A DNA stretch of 63,795 nt from an uncultured Tenacibaculum sp. (GCF_947499065.1 NZ_CANMMT010000016.1:1-63795); one strand, 5' to 3'; counted from the stretch's first letter, positions 52,822 to 62,934 are shown. Numbers and translations are program-made. Notes: generated by a model from the sequence alone, not told the origin.

Positions 52822-53065
52822 AATCGCTACGGTCAGATTTTACAATTTTCATTAATAAGATTCCATTATCTATCAATTCAAATGAATTTTTTAATTCGGA
52901 AGTAATTAATTGCATTACTTTATCATAGTCACCATACACTTGAGTACTTAAAGGATTTTCAAGAATGGTTAATCCAGATGCTCTTAACTTTTTTATAAAG
53001 TCGATAATAGGCTGTTCAAACTCATTTTGAAGAGGAGTCAAAGTCAATTCAACAGATATTTTCAT
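52805..53065 (-). CDS. MTH1187/YkoF-type thiamine-binding protein
   Basis: 86 residues. The MTH1187-type fold is indicated by MKISVELTLTPLQNEFEQPI, IDFIKKLRASGLTILENPLS and TQVYGDYDKVMQLITSELKN. Relatives bind thiamine or a precursor. It heads a run of minus-strand genes (thiamine-binding protein, PnuC, kinase, arfB) overlapping one another, most likely an operon for thiamine salvage with arfB as a passenger. Confidence 0.82.
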   Translation of the reverse strand: MKISVELTLTPLQNEFEQPIIDFIKKLRASGLTILENPLSTQVYGDYDKVMQLITSELKNSFELIDNGILLMKIVKSDRSDYEPNF

Positions 53066-53135
53066 TGTAAAAATAAATTAGGAGAACAAAGATAGTGTAG
53101 TATGCTATAATATAGGTTTTTAAAAATCCTAAATT

Positions 53136-53762
53136 TTAACTAGCATACACACAAGTAAACCCTTCCGTTTCTAAGAAGTGAATATCGTATTCAGAAGTTA
53201 CACCTTCGTATAAAATTTTACCGGTAGTTTGATTGGTGTCAAAAGAGAAGTCTTCTATATAAATGTTTTCTAAGAAGAGTAATTTTTTCTTTCCATAAAT
53301 TTTATACAAACTTTCTTTAGCGCCCCAAACAATAGTTAATTTACTCACCAAAGCATCGTGGTTGGCTATCGATTTATATTCTTCAATAGGAGTAAATTTA
53401 TGTGCAATTTTTACAATTTTGTCGCGTTGCTTCTCAATGTCTATTCCTACAGGCTTTTTACTCGAAATGATAATACCCGAAAAAGTAAAAGAATGTGTAA
53501 TAGAAATAAAGTTTCCGTCTTTTAAATGTGGTTTACCATACTCATCATAGACTAAATCGGCATCAGTATAACCTACTTCTTTTAGCAATTGACGAACACT
53601 TAAAAAGCCTCTTCTGTGTAAATCAGACTTCATGTTATTAACACGTTCAGAGCTACTTTGCGTAAGTTCAATGTCTTTAGATAAATCTTCAAAAGACTCT
53701 TCAATCTTCCAAATCAATACTTTAGAAGTGTCGTTTACCGTTAATGTTTTGTGAATAGGCAT
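53136..53762 (-). CDS. 4'-phosphopantetheinyl transferase
   Basis: 208 residues. These enzymes transfer phosphopantetheine from CoA to acyl- or peptidyl-carrier proteins. VGIDIE (105-110) and WGAKESLYK (146-154) are the metal/CoA motifs, preceded by FISITHSFTFSGIIIS with the conserved SH pair. Sfp/AcpT-like length. It is divergent from ahcY, 63 bp away. Carrier partners not in this window. Confidence 0.93.
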   Translation of the reverse strand: MPIHKTLTVNDTSKVLIWKIEESFEDLSKDIELTQSSSERVNNMKSDLHRRGFLSVRQLLKEVGYTDADLVYDEYGKPHLKDGNFISITHSFTFSGIIISSKKPVGIDIEKQRDKIVKIAHKFTPIEEYKSIANHDALVSKLTIVWGAKESLYKIYGKKKLLFLENIYIEDFSFDTNQTTGKILYEGVTSEYDIHFLETEGFTCVYAS

Positions 53763-53781
53763 ATTTTAGAAAGTTATTTCG

Positions 53782-53789
53782 TAATTTTG
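53782..53789 (+). promoter_or_regulatory. -7 box of ahcY
   Basis: TAATTTTG matches TANNTTTG, 36 bases before the ahcY ATG. A -33 box is not obvious. Confidence 0.4.
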
Positions 53790-53825
53790 CGATTCAAAAA
53801 TTTAGATACATAAATATACAAAAAT

Positions 53826-55142
53826 ATGAGCACAAAAACCGCTGCATACGTTCCTTACAAAGTTAAAGATATTTCTTTAGCTGATTGGGGAAGAAAAGAA
53901 ATTAAATTGGCAGAAGCTGAAATGCCAGGTTTAATGAGTTTACGTGAAGAATATAAAGATGAGCAACCATTAAAGGGAGCAAGAATTGCAGGATGTTTAC
54001 ACATGACGATTCAAACTGCGGTTTTAATTGAAACTTTACAAGCTTTAGGAGCTGAGGTTACTTGGAGTTCTTGTAATATTTTTTCTACACAAGATCAAGC
54101 TGCTGCTGCAATTGCTGCTGCTGGAACGCCAGTATACGCTTGGAAAGATATGACTGAAGAAGAGTTTGATTGGTGTATTGAACAAACATTATTCTTTGGA
54201 GAAGATAAGCAACCATTAAATATGATTTTAGATGATGGTGGAGATTTAACTAACATGGTGTTAGATAAATATCCTGAGTTAGCAGAAGGAATCAACGGAT
54301 TGTCTGAAGAAACAACTACAGGAGTTCACCGTTTATACGAAAGAGTAAAGAACGGAACTTTACCAATGCCAGCAATTAACGTTAACGATTCTGTTACTAA
54401 ATCTAAATTTGATAACAAATATGGATGTAAAGAATCTGCTGTTGATGCAATTCGTAGAGCAACTGATATTATGTTAGCAGGTAAGCGTGTAACTGTTTGT
54501 GGTTATGGAGATGTAGGTAAAGGTACTGCTGCTTCTTTTAAAGGAGCTGGTTCTATTGTAACTGTTACTGAGATTGATCCAATTTGTGCTTTACAAGCTG
54601 CTATGGACGGTTTTGAAGTTAAGAAATTAGAAACTGTTGTTGGAAATTCTGATATTATTATTACTACTACAGGAAATAAAGATATCGTTCAAGGACGTCA
54701 TTTCGAAGCGATGAAAGATAAAGCAATTGTTTGTAACATTGGACACTTTGATAATGAAATTGACATGGCTTGGTTAAATGAGAACTATGGTGATACTAAA
54801 GATACTATTAAGCCTCAGGTAGATAAATATAACGTTAATGGAAACGATATTATTATTTTAGCAGAAGGACGTTTAGTAAACTTAGGATGTGCTACAGGTC
54901 ACCCAAGTTTTGTAATGTCTAACTCATTTACAAACCAGACATTAGCTCAAATTGAGTTATGGAACAATGCTGATGCATACAAGAACGAAGTATACATGTT
55001 ACCAAAGCACTTAGATGAGAAAGTAGCAAAATTACACTTAGCTAAAATTGGTGTAGAGTTAACTGAATTACGTGAAGAGCAAGCATCTTATATTGGAGTA
55101 ACTGTTGAAGGTCCGTTTAAACCGGAACACTACAGATACTAA
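53826..55142 (+). CDS. ahcY: Adenosylhomocysteinase
   Basis: 438 residues, family-typical length. It splits S-adenosylhomocysteine to adenosine and homocysteine, keeping methylation going. Visible: ARIAGCLHMTIQTAVLIETL, NDSVTKSKFDNKYGC, the NAD-binding loop VCGYGDVGKG (GxGxxG at 226-231), CNIGHFDNEIDM and LAEGRLVNLGCATGHPSFVM. The C-terminal HYRY end is canonical. A strong bidirectional terminator follows. Codon use is more GC-ended and regular than in neighbours, as for a highly expressed gene. Confidence 0.98.
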   Translation: MSTKTAAYVPYKVKDISLADWGRKEIKLAEAEMPGLMSLREEYKDEQPLKGARIAGCLHMTIQTAVLIETLQALGAEVTWSSCNIFSTQDQAAAAIAAAGTPVYAWKDMTEEEFDWCIEQTLFFGEDKQPLNMILDDGGDLTNMVLDKYPELAEGINGLSEETTTGVHRLYERVKNGTLPMPAINVNDSVTKSKFDNKYGCKESAVDAIRRATDIMLAGKRVTVCGYGDVGKGTAASFKGAGSIVTVTEIDPICALQAAMDGFEVKKLETVVGNSDIIITTTGNKDIVQGRHFEAMKDKAIVCNIGHFDNEIDMAWLNENYGDTKDTIKPQVDKYNVNGNDIIILAEGRLVNLGCATGHPSFVMSNSFTNQTLAQIELWNNADAYKNEVYMLPKHLDEKVAKLHLAKIGVELTELREEQASYIGVTVEGPFKPEHYRY

Positions 55143-55162
55143 AATATATAGTATAGAAATAG

Positions 55163-55198
55163 AAAAAGGTTCGTATGAAAATACGAACCTTTTTTATT
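55163..55198 (+). terminator. Bidirectional terminator between ahcY and the T9SS gene
   Basis: AAAAAGGTTCGTAT-gaaa-ATACGAACCTTTTTT; A-run and T-run flank an 11-bp stem, so it serves both converging genes. The stop codon of the T9SS gene touches its right edge. Confidence 0.93.
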
Positions 55199-58100
55199 TA
55201 CTTTCTGATTAAACTAAAGCTGCCTTTTTTTGTAATTACTATACCTTTTGGGTCAGTAAGTTCAGCATAAAACCAATAGTCATTAGAAGGTAGTTTTACT
55301 CCATCAGAAGTACCATCCCATCCAGAACTATCTATAGATAAAGTTTTTAATAGCTTACCAAAACGATTATAAATTTTTACATTTCCATTTTTGTAAAAGC
55401 TTTTTCCTATACCTAAAATATGCCAAGTATCATTAACACCATCTTGATTTGGAGTAAAAAACTTAGGATAACTAATTATAGAAATTACAAAGGACTGTAC
55501 ACCACACTTATTTATATCTTTTATAAGTATAGTATAAATACCACCTCTTAAATTATCAAAAAAAGGAACTTTTTGAAAATCATATATTGTATTTGAATTA
55601 GAATCTAATAAACTGAATTCATAATTTCCTGAACCAATATTTGAGGTGTTTATTTTAATACTATTATTCTCTGAATCATCGGTGATTTCTAAATCATTAA
55701 CAGTAATTGAAGAAATACTAGACTCTATTACTTGAATGCTTTTTGTGTCGGATTCACAACCAAAATTAGAAATAGCTGTTACAAAATAGTTTCCTCCTTT
55801 GGATGCTTTGGCTTTTATATCATTACTAATAATATTACCATTTTCATCTTTCCATGTATAATAATAATTTCCTTTAGGATTTAGTACTGTCATGTCTATT
55901 GATGAATTAATATTAGTACAAATAATGGTTTGAGTATCTAATTCGAAATAAGGCTTTTCATTAACAATAAAATCAATAGTTGTTTCATTAAAACATAATG
56001 AATATTTAGGGTTTTCAACCCTCACTCTTATAGTTTGTGTTGAAGAAGTAAAAGGGTTTGGCAATGGACTAGGCAAAGGGTTATTATTTTCATCAAAATA
56101 TTTTACTACCATGCCTGTCTGATTTCCTAGTAAAGTATTTTCTATTGCTGAAGTATCAAAACTTTCAATGCCATCAAAATCACGATCACATTTTTTTTGT
56201 GCAGGAACTCTACTTAAAGTAGGTGTTGTATTAACTAGAAAGTTAATTAATGTTTCATCATAACATTGACCATTAGGGACTTTTGATACTGTATTTAAAA
56301 CTCTAGCTGTAACTGTTTGTGTAGAGGTAGAAAAAGGGTTAGGTAGTGGACTAGGCAAAGGATTATTATCCTTATCAAAATATTTTACAGTTACATTAGT
56401 TTGATTACCAATAATTGTTTTATGAATAGTAGATGTGTCAAAATCAAATATTCCATCTTTATCATTATCACATTCTGGGTTTATTGTTACCGAATTTGCA
56501 ATAGGAGGTTTTTCTACATTTAATGTAATATGATGTCCTAAAGCTAAACAATCATTATTTAGTTTATTGTCTACTCTTATGTAAATATTTTGACTATTAG
56601 GCGATTCGGTATTTTGATGATTACTAATGTTTGTTATCTCATTTGACTCAGATAAAGCATCATTTTCATTTTTATAATATTTTATAATCAAGTCTTGATT
56701 ACTTGGAAATAAATTGATTACTTCTTGAGTAACAGAACTAAAATCAAACGACGCAATTCCGTCTTTAGTGTCTGTACCATTATCACATTGATAAAAAATC
56801 TTTGAAAAAGAGTTTGGAATTTGAGTGGTAGAAATAATTAAATTCACTTCACTAATATTAAAGCATCCATTGTTATTTTCAACTCTTGCCCAAACCTTAT
56901 CATTACTTATTACCTGATTTGTATAAGTAGAGGGATTTAATATAGGGTCAATATTATTTTCGGCAAGATTCTTCTCTTTAAAAAAAGTAATAGTATAATT
57001 TTCTGAATTAGATATTATTTTAGTTTTTGTTTCGTTTAAATTAAAACTAGTAAATCCATTAATGTCTTCATTGTCACATTGTTTTAATGTAATTGAATTA
57101 ATTGAGTTAGGTAAATCCATAACATTAATAATAAAAGAAGTTGTACCAGATTTTGATGAGTCAGATAAATGTTTTGCTTTTATATAAATAGTTTCTTTTT
57201 GTGTTGAGTTTATATAAACTTTTGGATTAGAAATTAGTTTTGTTAGGTTTTTATCTTTATAATATGATATTTGATAATCCGATAAAGTTTCATTAATTAA
57301 AATTTCATTTTCGTTTTGGGTTAAATCAATTTGAATAATTCCATCAGAATTAGTACCAAAAGAAATGTTATCACAAATCGATAATGGTGGGATATTTTGA
57401 TTGATAGTATTACCGAGTATAAGACTACATTTCTCGTTAAATCTAGTTATTGTTCCTTCATATTCATTACCATCACTTGTCTTAATAATATGCCCAAAGT
57501 TTTGATATTCTTGAGAAGAATTAGAGTTAAAGTATAAATTTCTACTCAAATAATAATTTTCATTAATAGAACTCTTAAAAAAACCACTTATTCTTCCCCA
57601 AAAACTTGAGTCTTTATTAATTCCGTTAGTTATAACACGTTTTATATTTCCATCAAAATCATAAACAGTTAAAAAATAGTCACTAGAATAAAAGGATCCT
57701 TGGATATGATTACCATCTGTACTCAAGAATTTTACATCTTCAATTTGATTTCCAAAAGCAGCTACAGAACCTATTGTTATTACTTCGTTTTCAGATATTA
57801 TTGTTTTATACCCAGTTCCAGAATAAGAATGTGCTGCACCTTTAATCCATTCACAGATACCCTTATTATTTACTTTGGCAATAAAAAAAGTACCAACGTT
57901 TTCAGAGGTGATAGTTCCATCAGTATTTTCGAAGATATGATTAACATCTTTTCTCCATCTATCATTTGATCCAGATATGTAAGAATTTCCTGCATCATCC
58001 ACAATTGTAGACCAAGCTGTTACACCATTAATTTTAGAATCATTCAATAAACTTTTTACACTCCATAAAAATTCACCATTTCTATTAAATTTTATTAAAA

Positions 58101-59016
58101 ATGTTTTCGTGTCAACACCAGCCCAATTAATAGTGTTTGGATTGTTAGTTTTTCCTGCTGAATATATTTCTACTTTTGAACTACAATAACCAGTTACATA
58201 TACATTATTGTTTTTATCATTTCCAATATCTATTAAAAATTCACTGTTTGGTCCAGAGGTTTTAATAGCTGTATACCAAATTAATTTTCCTTCAGGGTTT
58301 ATTTTTAAAACTCCCCGATTAACATAGTTACTATTGTTACCCATTGTTTCAAAGTGAGATAAACTATTGGTTTGAATTCCGTTTAAATAAAAATTAAACT
58401 TAGTATTATTGTAAGCCAAAATATCTCCACTCAGTAGGATATTATTATCATTATCAATATTTATTTTTTTGCTATAAACATTATCAATAATAATATACCA
58501 CAAGATTTCTCCGTTTTCATTGAGTTTAATTATAAAGCCTCCATATAAAAGGTTAGTTGAGTTTTTAAAAGTTATTTCTGTTCCTTTAGAGTCAAAAAAA
58601 GTACCATCAAAAGAATGTCCAATCACATATATATTTCCTTCTTTGTCTTCTGAAGATCCAAACATAACATCTCTATATGAAGTAGTGCTTTTTTCAGTAT
58701 ACACAACCCATTTAAGATTTCCATTGTAATCATGTTTTGTCAAATAACTTCCATCTTTATCTTTTAAATTATTATAAGTATTATTGTCATTTGAATCAAA
58801 AACTTGTTTGTTGTATTGGCCTGTAGTTAAAAAACCATTACTTACTTCTTGTAAATCAGTTGTTTGAGGGTCGTGGTAGCCAGGGAATTCATTATTGTTA
58901 TATTGACCATTATATATATCAACACTATTGTGAATTAATGTCCAGCAATTATTGTTGTTTTGTGCGTTGAGAAAAAAACTGAATAAAAACGCAAGAAAGT
59001 ATAACTTCTTTTTCAT
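55198..59016 (-). CDS. T9SS type B secreted adhesin-like protein
   Basis: 1272 residues with a signal peptide ending LNAQ. The N-terminal half (about 50-540) has repeated 'G.i.W....... D..GN.Y..G' blades (ILWYIIIDNVYSKKIN, GNIYVIGHSFDG), a beta-propeller-like (SBBP) structure. The middle (about 545-1090) has repeated Ig-like modules, two of which share KYFD-NNPLPSPLPNPF-ST and a CDxDxDGI calcium-like loop. The C-terminal FFTPNQDGVNDTWHILGIGK, VKIYNRFGKLLKTL and DYWFYAELTDPKG form the gliding-type (type B) sorting domain, so export is through T9SS to the cell surface, probably for adhesion or gliding. Confidence 0.94.
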   Translation of the reverse strand: MKKKLYFLAFLFSFFLNAQNNNNCWTLIHNSVDIYNGQYNNNEFPGYHDPQTTDLQEVSNGFLTTGQYNKQVFDSNDNNTYNNLKDKDGSYLTKHDYNGNLKWVVYTEKSTTSYRDVMFGSSEDKEGNIYVIGHSFDGTFFDSKGTEITFKNSTNLLYGGFIIKLNENGEILWYIIIDNVYSKKINIDNDNNILLSGDILAYNNTKFNFYLNGIQTNSLSHFETMGNNSNYVNRGVLKINPEGKLIWYTAIKTSGPNSEFLIDIGNDKNNNVYVTGYCSSKVEIYSAGKTNNPNTINWAGVDTKTFLIKFNRNGEFLWSVKSLLNDSKINGVTAWSTIVDDAGNSYISGSNDRWRKDVNHIFENTDGTITSENVGTFFIAKVNNKGICEWIKGAAHSYSGTGYKTIISENEVITIGSVAAFGNQIEDVKFLSTDGNHIQGSFYSSDYFLTVYDFDGNIKRVITNGINKDSSFWGRISGFFKSSINENYYLSRNLYFNSNSSQEYQNFGHIIKTSDGNEYEGTITRFNEKCSLILGNTINQNIPPLSICDNISFGTNSDGIIQIDLTQNENEILINETLSDYQISYYKDKNLTKLISNPKVYINSTQKETIYIKAKHLSDSSKSGTTSFIINVMDLPNSINSITLKQCDNEDINGFTSFNLNETKTKIISNSENYTITFFKEKNLAENNIDPILNPSTYTNQVISNDKVWARVENNNGCFNISEVNLIISTTQIPNSFSKIFYQCDNGTDTKDGIASFDFSSVTQEVINLFPSNQDLIIKYYKNENDALSESNEITNISNHQNTESPNSQNIYIRVDNKLNNDCLALGHHITLNVEKPPIANSVTINPECDNDKDGIFDFDTSTIHKTIIGNQTNVTVKYFDKDNNPLPSPLPNPFSTSTQTVTARVLNTVSKVPNGQCYDETLINFLVNTTPTLSRVPAQKKCDRDFDGIESFDTSAIENTLLGNQTGMVVKYFDENNNPLPSPLPNPFTSSTQTIRVRVENPKYSLCFNETTIDFIVNEKPYFELDTQTIICTNINSSIDMTVLNPKGNYYYTWKDENGNIISNDIKAKASKGGNYFVTAISNFGCESDTKSIQVIESSISSITVNDLEITDDSENNSIKINTSNIGSGNYEFSLLDSNSNTIYDFQKVPFFDNLRGGIYTILIKDINKCGVQSFVISIISYPKFFTPNQDGVNDTWHILGIGKSFYKNGNVKIYNRFGKLLKTLSIDSSGWDGTSDGVKLPSNDYWFYAELTDPKGIVITKKGSFSLIRK

Positions 59017-59080
59017 AGCTAATGTTTTTAGAATGGCAAATATAAGATTCTGAATATAATTTATAAACTATGTAAATAAT

Positions 59081-59109
59081 AAAAACCGCAACTTTTGTTG
59101 CGGTTTTTA
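59081..59109 (-). terminator. Ferritin terminator
   Basis: AAAAACCGCAAC-tttt-GTTGCGGTTTTT; a 12-bp stem with A-run and T-run, just beyond the ferritin stop on the minus strand. Confidence 0.9.
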
Positions 59110-59136
59110 TTATTATTTATAATAGAATAAGAAGTT

Positions 59137-59643
59137 TTATTCTGTAGGAATACGTTCATCAACCATTTTTAAAGGCATATCATCCATTAGGTCTATCATA
59201 TCTAAAATATCTCTTACTTTTTCTTCCTCTTCAGCTTGTTCAGTAACAAACCATTGTAAAAAGATTTCAGAAGTAAAATCGCTTACTTTTCTTGCAGTTT
59301 TAAATGCATGGTGAATAGATTTTGTTACTTCAATTTCTGCATCTAAAGAAGCTTCAAAAACTGCTCGTAAACTTTCATATTCATGAGTAATAGTATCTAC
59401 AGTTGGAGATAAAGCACTACCACCATTATCATTAACAAATTTGAATATTTTCATCATATGTGCTCTTTCTTCTTCTGCTTGGTTATAAAAGTAAGTAGCA
59501 CTATTTCTAAGTTCTCTTTGATCGCACCATGATGCCATTGCTAAATATTTAGAAGAGGCTTTTTGCTCCATCATTATTTGATGGTTTAGCAAATCCACTA
59601 CCTCTACATCTAAAATCATATCTCTTCTTATTGCTGTTTCCAT
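59137..59643 (-). CDS. ftnA: Ferritin
   Basis: 168 residues. It stores iron as a ferric core within a 24-mer. The ferroxidase centre residues fit: MEQKASSKYLAMASWCDQRE, YNQAEEERAHMMKIFKFVND (Glu-x-x-His), LQWFVTEQAEEEEKVRDILD. The extra first residues (METAIRRDMILDVEVV) give an alternative start at the Met of MILDVEVVDL; the upstream one is kept because the length fits flavobacterial ferritins. A weak TATCTTTA -7-like box precedes it. Confidence 0.94.
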   Translation of the reverse strand: METAIRRDMILDVEVVDLLNHQIMMEQKASSKYLAMASWCDQRELRNSATYFYNQAEEERAHMMKIFKFVNDNGGSALSPTVDTITHEYESLRAVFEASLDAEIEVTKSIHHAFKTARKVSDFTSEIFLQWFVTEQAEEEEKVRDILDMIDLMDDMPLKMVDERIPTE

Positions 59644-59751
59644 ATTATCTTATTTTTAGTGTTGCTGGTAACTAGGATAAAGATACAGAATAAATAGCCT
59701 TAAAAAAGGAGAGGAGCTTAATTTAAAAATAGTCTTAGTAAAGGTCTATTT

Positions 59752-60030
59752 TTATTTAAAAGCAGATAATACAGTTTCTCTTAACTCTAAAATTTGAGGT
59801 ACATCTAGTAATAAAAGATGCTTATTATCGGCAGCAAAAAGAAGTATAAAATTATCTCCTTCAATAATATTTTCTATTAATTCATATGAAGAATAGTGAA
59901 GTATCTTTTTTCGAAATGCTAATAATTGACAAAAAGTAAAATCAATTACTTTATAACCCAAATCTAATTGGTAGCAGTTGCGATCTTCACAAGAGATTTT
60001 GTATAAGGTTTCTTTTACTGAAAAATTCAT
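59752..60030 (-). CDS. Small cytosolic protein of unknown function
   Basis: 92 residues from the ATG at 60030 (MNFSVKETLYKISCEDRN); an upstream in-frame start would add a poor hydrophobic leader. Beta-rich with a helical end: CYQLDLGYKVIDFTFCQLLA, FILLFAADNKHLLLLDVPQI, ELRETVLSAFK. No family I can name; the strand pattern is that of a small conserved Bacteroidota protein. It lies between ferritin and the TlpA-like gene. Confidence 0.6.
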   Translation of the reverse strand: MNFSVKETLYKISCEDRNCYQLDLGYKVIDFTFCQLLAFRKKILHYSSYELIENIIEGDNFILLFAADNKHLLLLDVPQILELRETVLSAFK

Positions 60031-60089
60031 GCAGCAAAGATAATTATTTTTAATGAATCTAAAGAAGAATAACTGAAAGTAATAAAATA

Positions 60090-60120
60090 AAAAGCTCGTC
60101 AATTGACGAGCTTTTTATTT
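60090..60120 (-). terminator. Terminator of the TlpA-like gene
   Basis: AAAAGCTCGTCAA/TTGACGAGCTTTTT: a near-perfect palindrome with A- and T-runs, directly after the TlpA-like stop on the minus strand. Confidence 0.9.
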
Positions 60121-60137
60121 TTAAATATACTATTGAA

Positions 60138-61145
60138 TTAGATCTTTAAAGATGTAAATAACTCAATTAATTTTGGACTAGATGGTCTAGGAGCATTTGC
60201 AGTAACAATTTTTCCTTGAGGGTCAATTAAAATAAAACGAGGGATACTGTTCACTCTATAAGCATCAGCAAAAGTTTTATCTCTTTTCGAGTATAGTTGA
60301 ATTCCTGATAAGTTTTTATCAGCAACCATTTTTTTCCAAGTTTCATAATCTCTTTCGCTATCAACAGAAATACTTACAAATTCAATGTTTTTACCATGGA
60401 ATTGTTTCTCAACTTTTTGTAAGTAAGGAATTTCTCGTTTACAAGGATTACACCATGTAGCCCACATATCTATATAAACATATTTACCTTTTAAATCATC
60501 TAAAGAAGTGGTCCCTCCTTTATAATTTTCATAATCCACAAATTTAGGAGATTCAGCACCTTGAGCTAATTTAGTGGTAACATATAAATTATTAGCATGA
60601 GTTTTTTTTACATATTGGGTTAAACCATTAATGTTTTTCTCTTGAGCTGCAACAAAAGCAGAATCTAGTTTTGTTTCTTTAATTCTTTTATTAAAGGCAT
60701 CAACAAAAGCGTTTATTTTAGTGTCAAACTCTTTTTGAGGTAAATTAAAAAGCGATTGATTTTTAAAAAGTTCTTGTTCTAGTAAAGTAGATTTAGCTAA
60801 AAAACTACTTTCTGAAGCTCCTTCACCTGTATAAGCGATACTTTCATAAAACTCATTTCCATTTAAGGTCATGTTAATTATAGCACCATTTTTCAAATAT
60901 AAAGCAGTAGATTTTTGTCCGTCAAAAAGACGATAAAATCCATTTTTGACATTCATTGTGTCTTTAAACATCCCTTGGTCATCAACTTTAATAGTACGAC
61001 TAAATTTTAATTGAGGATTAGAAATTAATATAGAATCAGAGTTTTTATTGGTGATTTTTCCTGAAAAAGTAACATAATTGTTAGGTTCTTTTTTACAAGA
61101 AACAATAGTCATGGCAACAGCCAGTAAATAAACTATTTTTTTCAT
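60138..61145 (-). CDS. TlpA-family thiol-disulfide lipoprotein with DUF4369-like start
   Basis: 335 residues with a lipobox (IVSCK, Cys17). The N-terminal half (about 25-125) matches the DUF4369 layout (YVTFSGKITNKNSDSILISN, GFYRLFDGQKSTALYLKNGA). The C-terminal thioredoxin-like domain (about 200-335) has WATWCNPCKREIP with the active pair Cys232/Cys235, VSISVDSERDYETWKK and a cis-Pro at SIPRF. It is a membrane-tethered periplasmic reductase of the TlpA/ResA type; the partner is unknown. Confidence 0.93.
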   Translation of the reverse strand: MKKIVYLLAVAMTIVSCKKEPNNYVTFSGKITNKNSDSILISNPQLKFSRTIKVDDQGMFKDTMNVKNGFYRLFDGQKSTALYLKNGAIINMTLNGNEFYESIAYTGEGASESSFLAKSTLLEQELFKNQSLFNLPQKEFDTKINAFVDAFNKRIKETKLDSAFVAAQEKNINGLTQYVKKTHANNLYVTTKLAQGAESPKFVDYENYKGGTTSLDDLKGKYVYIDMWATWCNPCKREIPYLQKVEKQFHGKNIEFVSISVDSERDYETWKKMVADKNLSGIQLYSKRDKTFADAYRVNSIPRFILIDPQGKIVTANAPRPSSPKLIELFTSLKI

Positions 61146-61221
61146 TAGTTGTTAAGTTTAATTTAAGGTTTGTAGCGTACTAAATTACTAATTTTAAATT
61201 TAGAATAACGGGAGTGCTAAA

Positions 61222-62760
61222 TTACCCTAACCAACCTTCTCTATCTAAACTTCTATATTGGATAGCTTCTGAGATATGATGTGATTGAATATCATTAGAT
61301 AAAGCCAAATCGGCAATAGTACGAGAAACTTTTAAAATTCGATCATAAGCTCTTGCAGAAAGACTTAGTTTTTCCATAGCTCTTTTTAGTAACTCATTAC
61401 TTTCTTCTGATAATTTACAAAATTCACGAATTTGCTTTACATTCATTTGAGCATTATAATGAATAGTATCAAAAGAAGAAAATCGTTTAGTTTGGATTTC
61501 TCTAGCTTTTACAACTCTTTTTCTAATTTCAACACTTGTCTCACTTTTTACATCTTCTGATAGTTTTTTAAAAGGAACAGGGGTTACTTCGATATGAATA
61601 TCAATTCTATCCAATAAAGGGCCAGAGATTTTACTTAAATAACGTTGCATTTCTGCAGGCGATGAATTTGCAGGAGAGTTACCATCATTGAAATATCCAG
61701 AAGGACTAGGGTTCATGCTAGCAACAAGCATAAAACTACTTGGATAATTTACAGTAAATCGAGCTCTAGATATAGTTACTTCTCTATCTTCTAATGGTTG
61801 TCGCATTACTTCTAAAACGCCACGTTTAAATTCAGGTAATTCATCTAAAAAGAGGACGCCATTATGTGCAAGTGATATTTCTCCTGGTTGTGGTAAATTA
61901 TTTCCGCCACCAATAAGAGCAATATCGGAACAACTATGATGAGGTGATCTAAAAGGACGATTATATTGAAGTCCAGAATTTTTTATTTTACCTACAACAG
62001 AATGTATTTTTGTTGTTTCTAATGCTTCTTGTAAAGTCATAGGAGGTAATATAGATGGAAGTCTTTTAGCTAACATTGTTTTTCCTGCCCCTGGAGGTCC
62101 AATTAAAATAATATTATGTCCACCAGCTGCTGCTATTTCCATGCATCTTTTAATACTTTCCTGTCCTTTTACATCAGAAAAATCAAATTCAGAAGTATTT
62201 GTTCGATTATCAAACTCGGCTTGGGTGTTAATACAAGTAGCTTTTAACTGTTCAATACCATTAAAATGATTAATTACTTCCATGATATTATGTACACCAA
62301 AGACTTCAATGCCATCTACAATTGCAGCTTCTTTTGCATTTTCTTGAGGTAAAATAAAATATTTAAAGCCTTCTTCTCGAGCTTTAATAGCAATAGGTAA
62401 GGCTCCTTTTATAGGTTGTAAACTTCCATCTAAAGAAAGTTCTCCCATAATAACATACTTATCTATACCTTCAAATTGTATTTGATTAGAAGCGGCAAGT
62501 ATTCCTATAGCTAAAGTTAAATCGTAAGCTGCTCCTTCTTTTCTAATATCTGCAGGAGCCATATTAACTATAATTTTTTTACCAGGGAATTTATAACCGT
62601 TATTGTGTAGTGCAGCTGAAATTCGGTAAGAACTTTCCCGTACAGCATTGTCGGGTAAGCCAACAAGATGATAGCCAATTCCTTTATCAATATTTACTTC
62701 AACAATTATTATGGTGGCATCAATGCCAAAAACAGCACTTCCATAGACTTTTACTAACAT
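61222..62760 (-). CDS. yifB: YifB/ComM family Mg-chelatase-like AAA ATPase
   Basis: 512 residues, full length. It has the ChlI-type N-terminal domain (LVKVYGSAVFGIDATIIIVE, LVGLPDNAVRESSYRISAAL, MGELSLDGSLQPIKGALPIA), Walker A GPPGAGKTML (221-230), Walker B LFLDELPEFK and a C-terminal domain (LSARAYDRILKVSRTIADLA). ComM of Vibrio is a helicase aiding branch migration during natural transformation, so this may help integrate incoming DNA. Divergent from the response regulator at 62935. Confidence 0.95.
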   Translation of the reverse strand: MLVKVYGSAVFGIDATIIIVEVNIDKGIGYHLVGLPDNAVRESSYRISAALHNNGYKFPGKKIIVNMAPADIRKEGAAYDLTLAIGILAASNQIQFEGIDKYVIMGELSLDGSLQPIKGALPIAIKAREEGFKYFILPQENAKEAAIVDGIEVFGVHNIMEVINHFNGIEQLKATCINTQAEFDNRTNTSEFDFSDVKGQESIKRCMEIAAAGGHNIILIGPPGAGKTMLAKRLPSILPPMTLQEALETTKIHSVVGKIKNSGLQYNRPFRSPHHSCSDIALIGGGNNLPQPGEISLAHNGVLFLDELPEFKRGVLEVMRQPLEDREVTISRARFTVNYPSSFMLVASMNPSPSGYFNDGNSPANSSPAEMQRYLSKISGPLLDRIDIHIEVTPVPFKKLSEDVKSETSVEIRKRVVKAREIQTKRFSSFDTIHYNAQMNVKQIREFCKLSEESNELLKRAMEKLSLSARAYDRILKVSRTIADLALSNDIQSHHISEAIQYRSLDREGWLG

Positions 62761-62934
62761 AGCTTTTTTCTTTTTTGTTAAAGATAAAGAATTTTTTTGA
62801 AGGTTTATTTTATGCTTTTTTGTATAAGTGAAATTCTTTCTATAACTTTCAAGTCGTAAAATTAAAGTTATGAGTTAGTTAATAGAATATTATTTAGTCT
62901 ATTATGAAATTAGATCCCCCGAAACTATATTATT

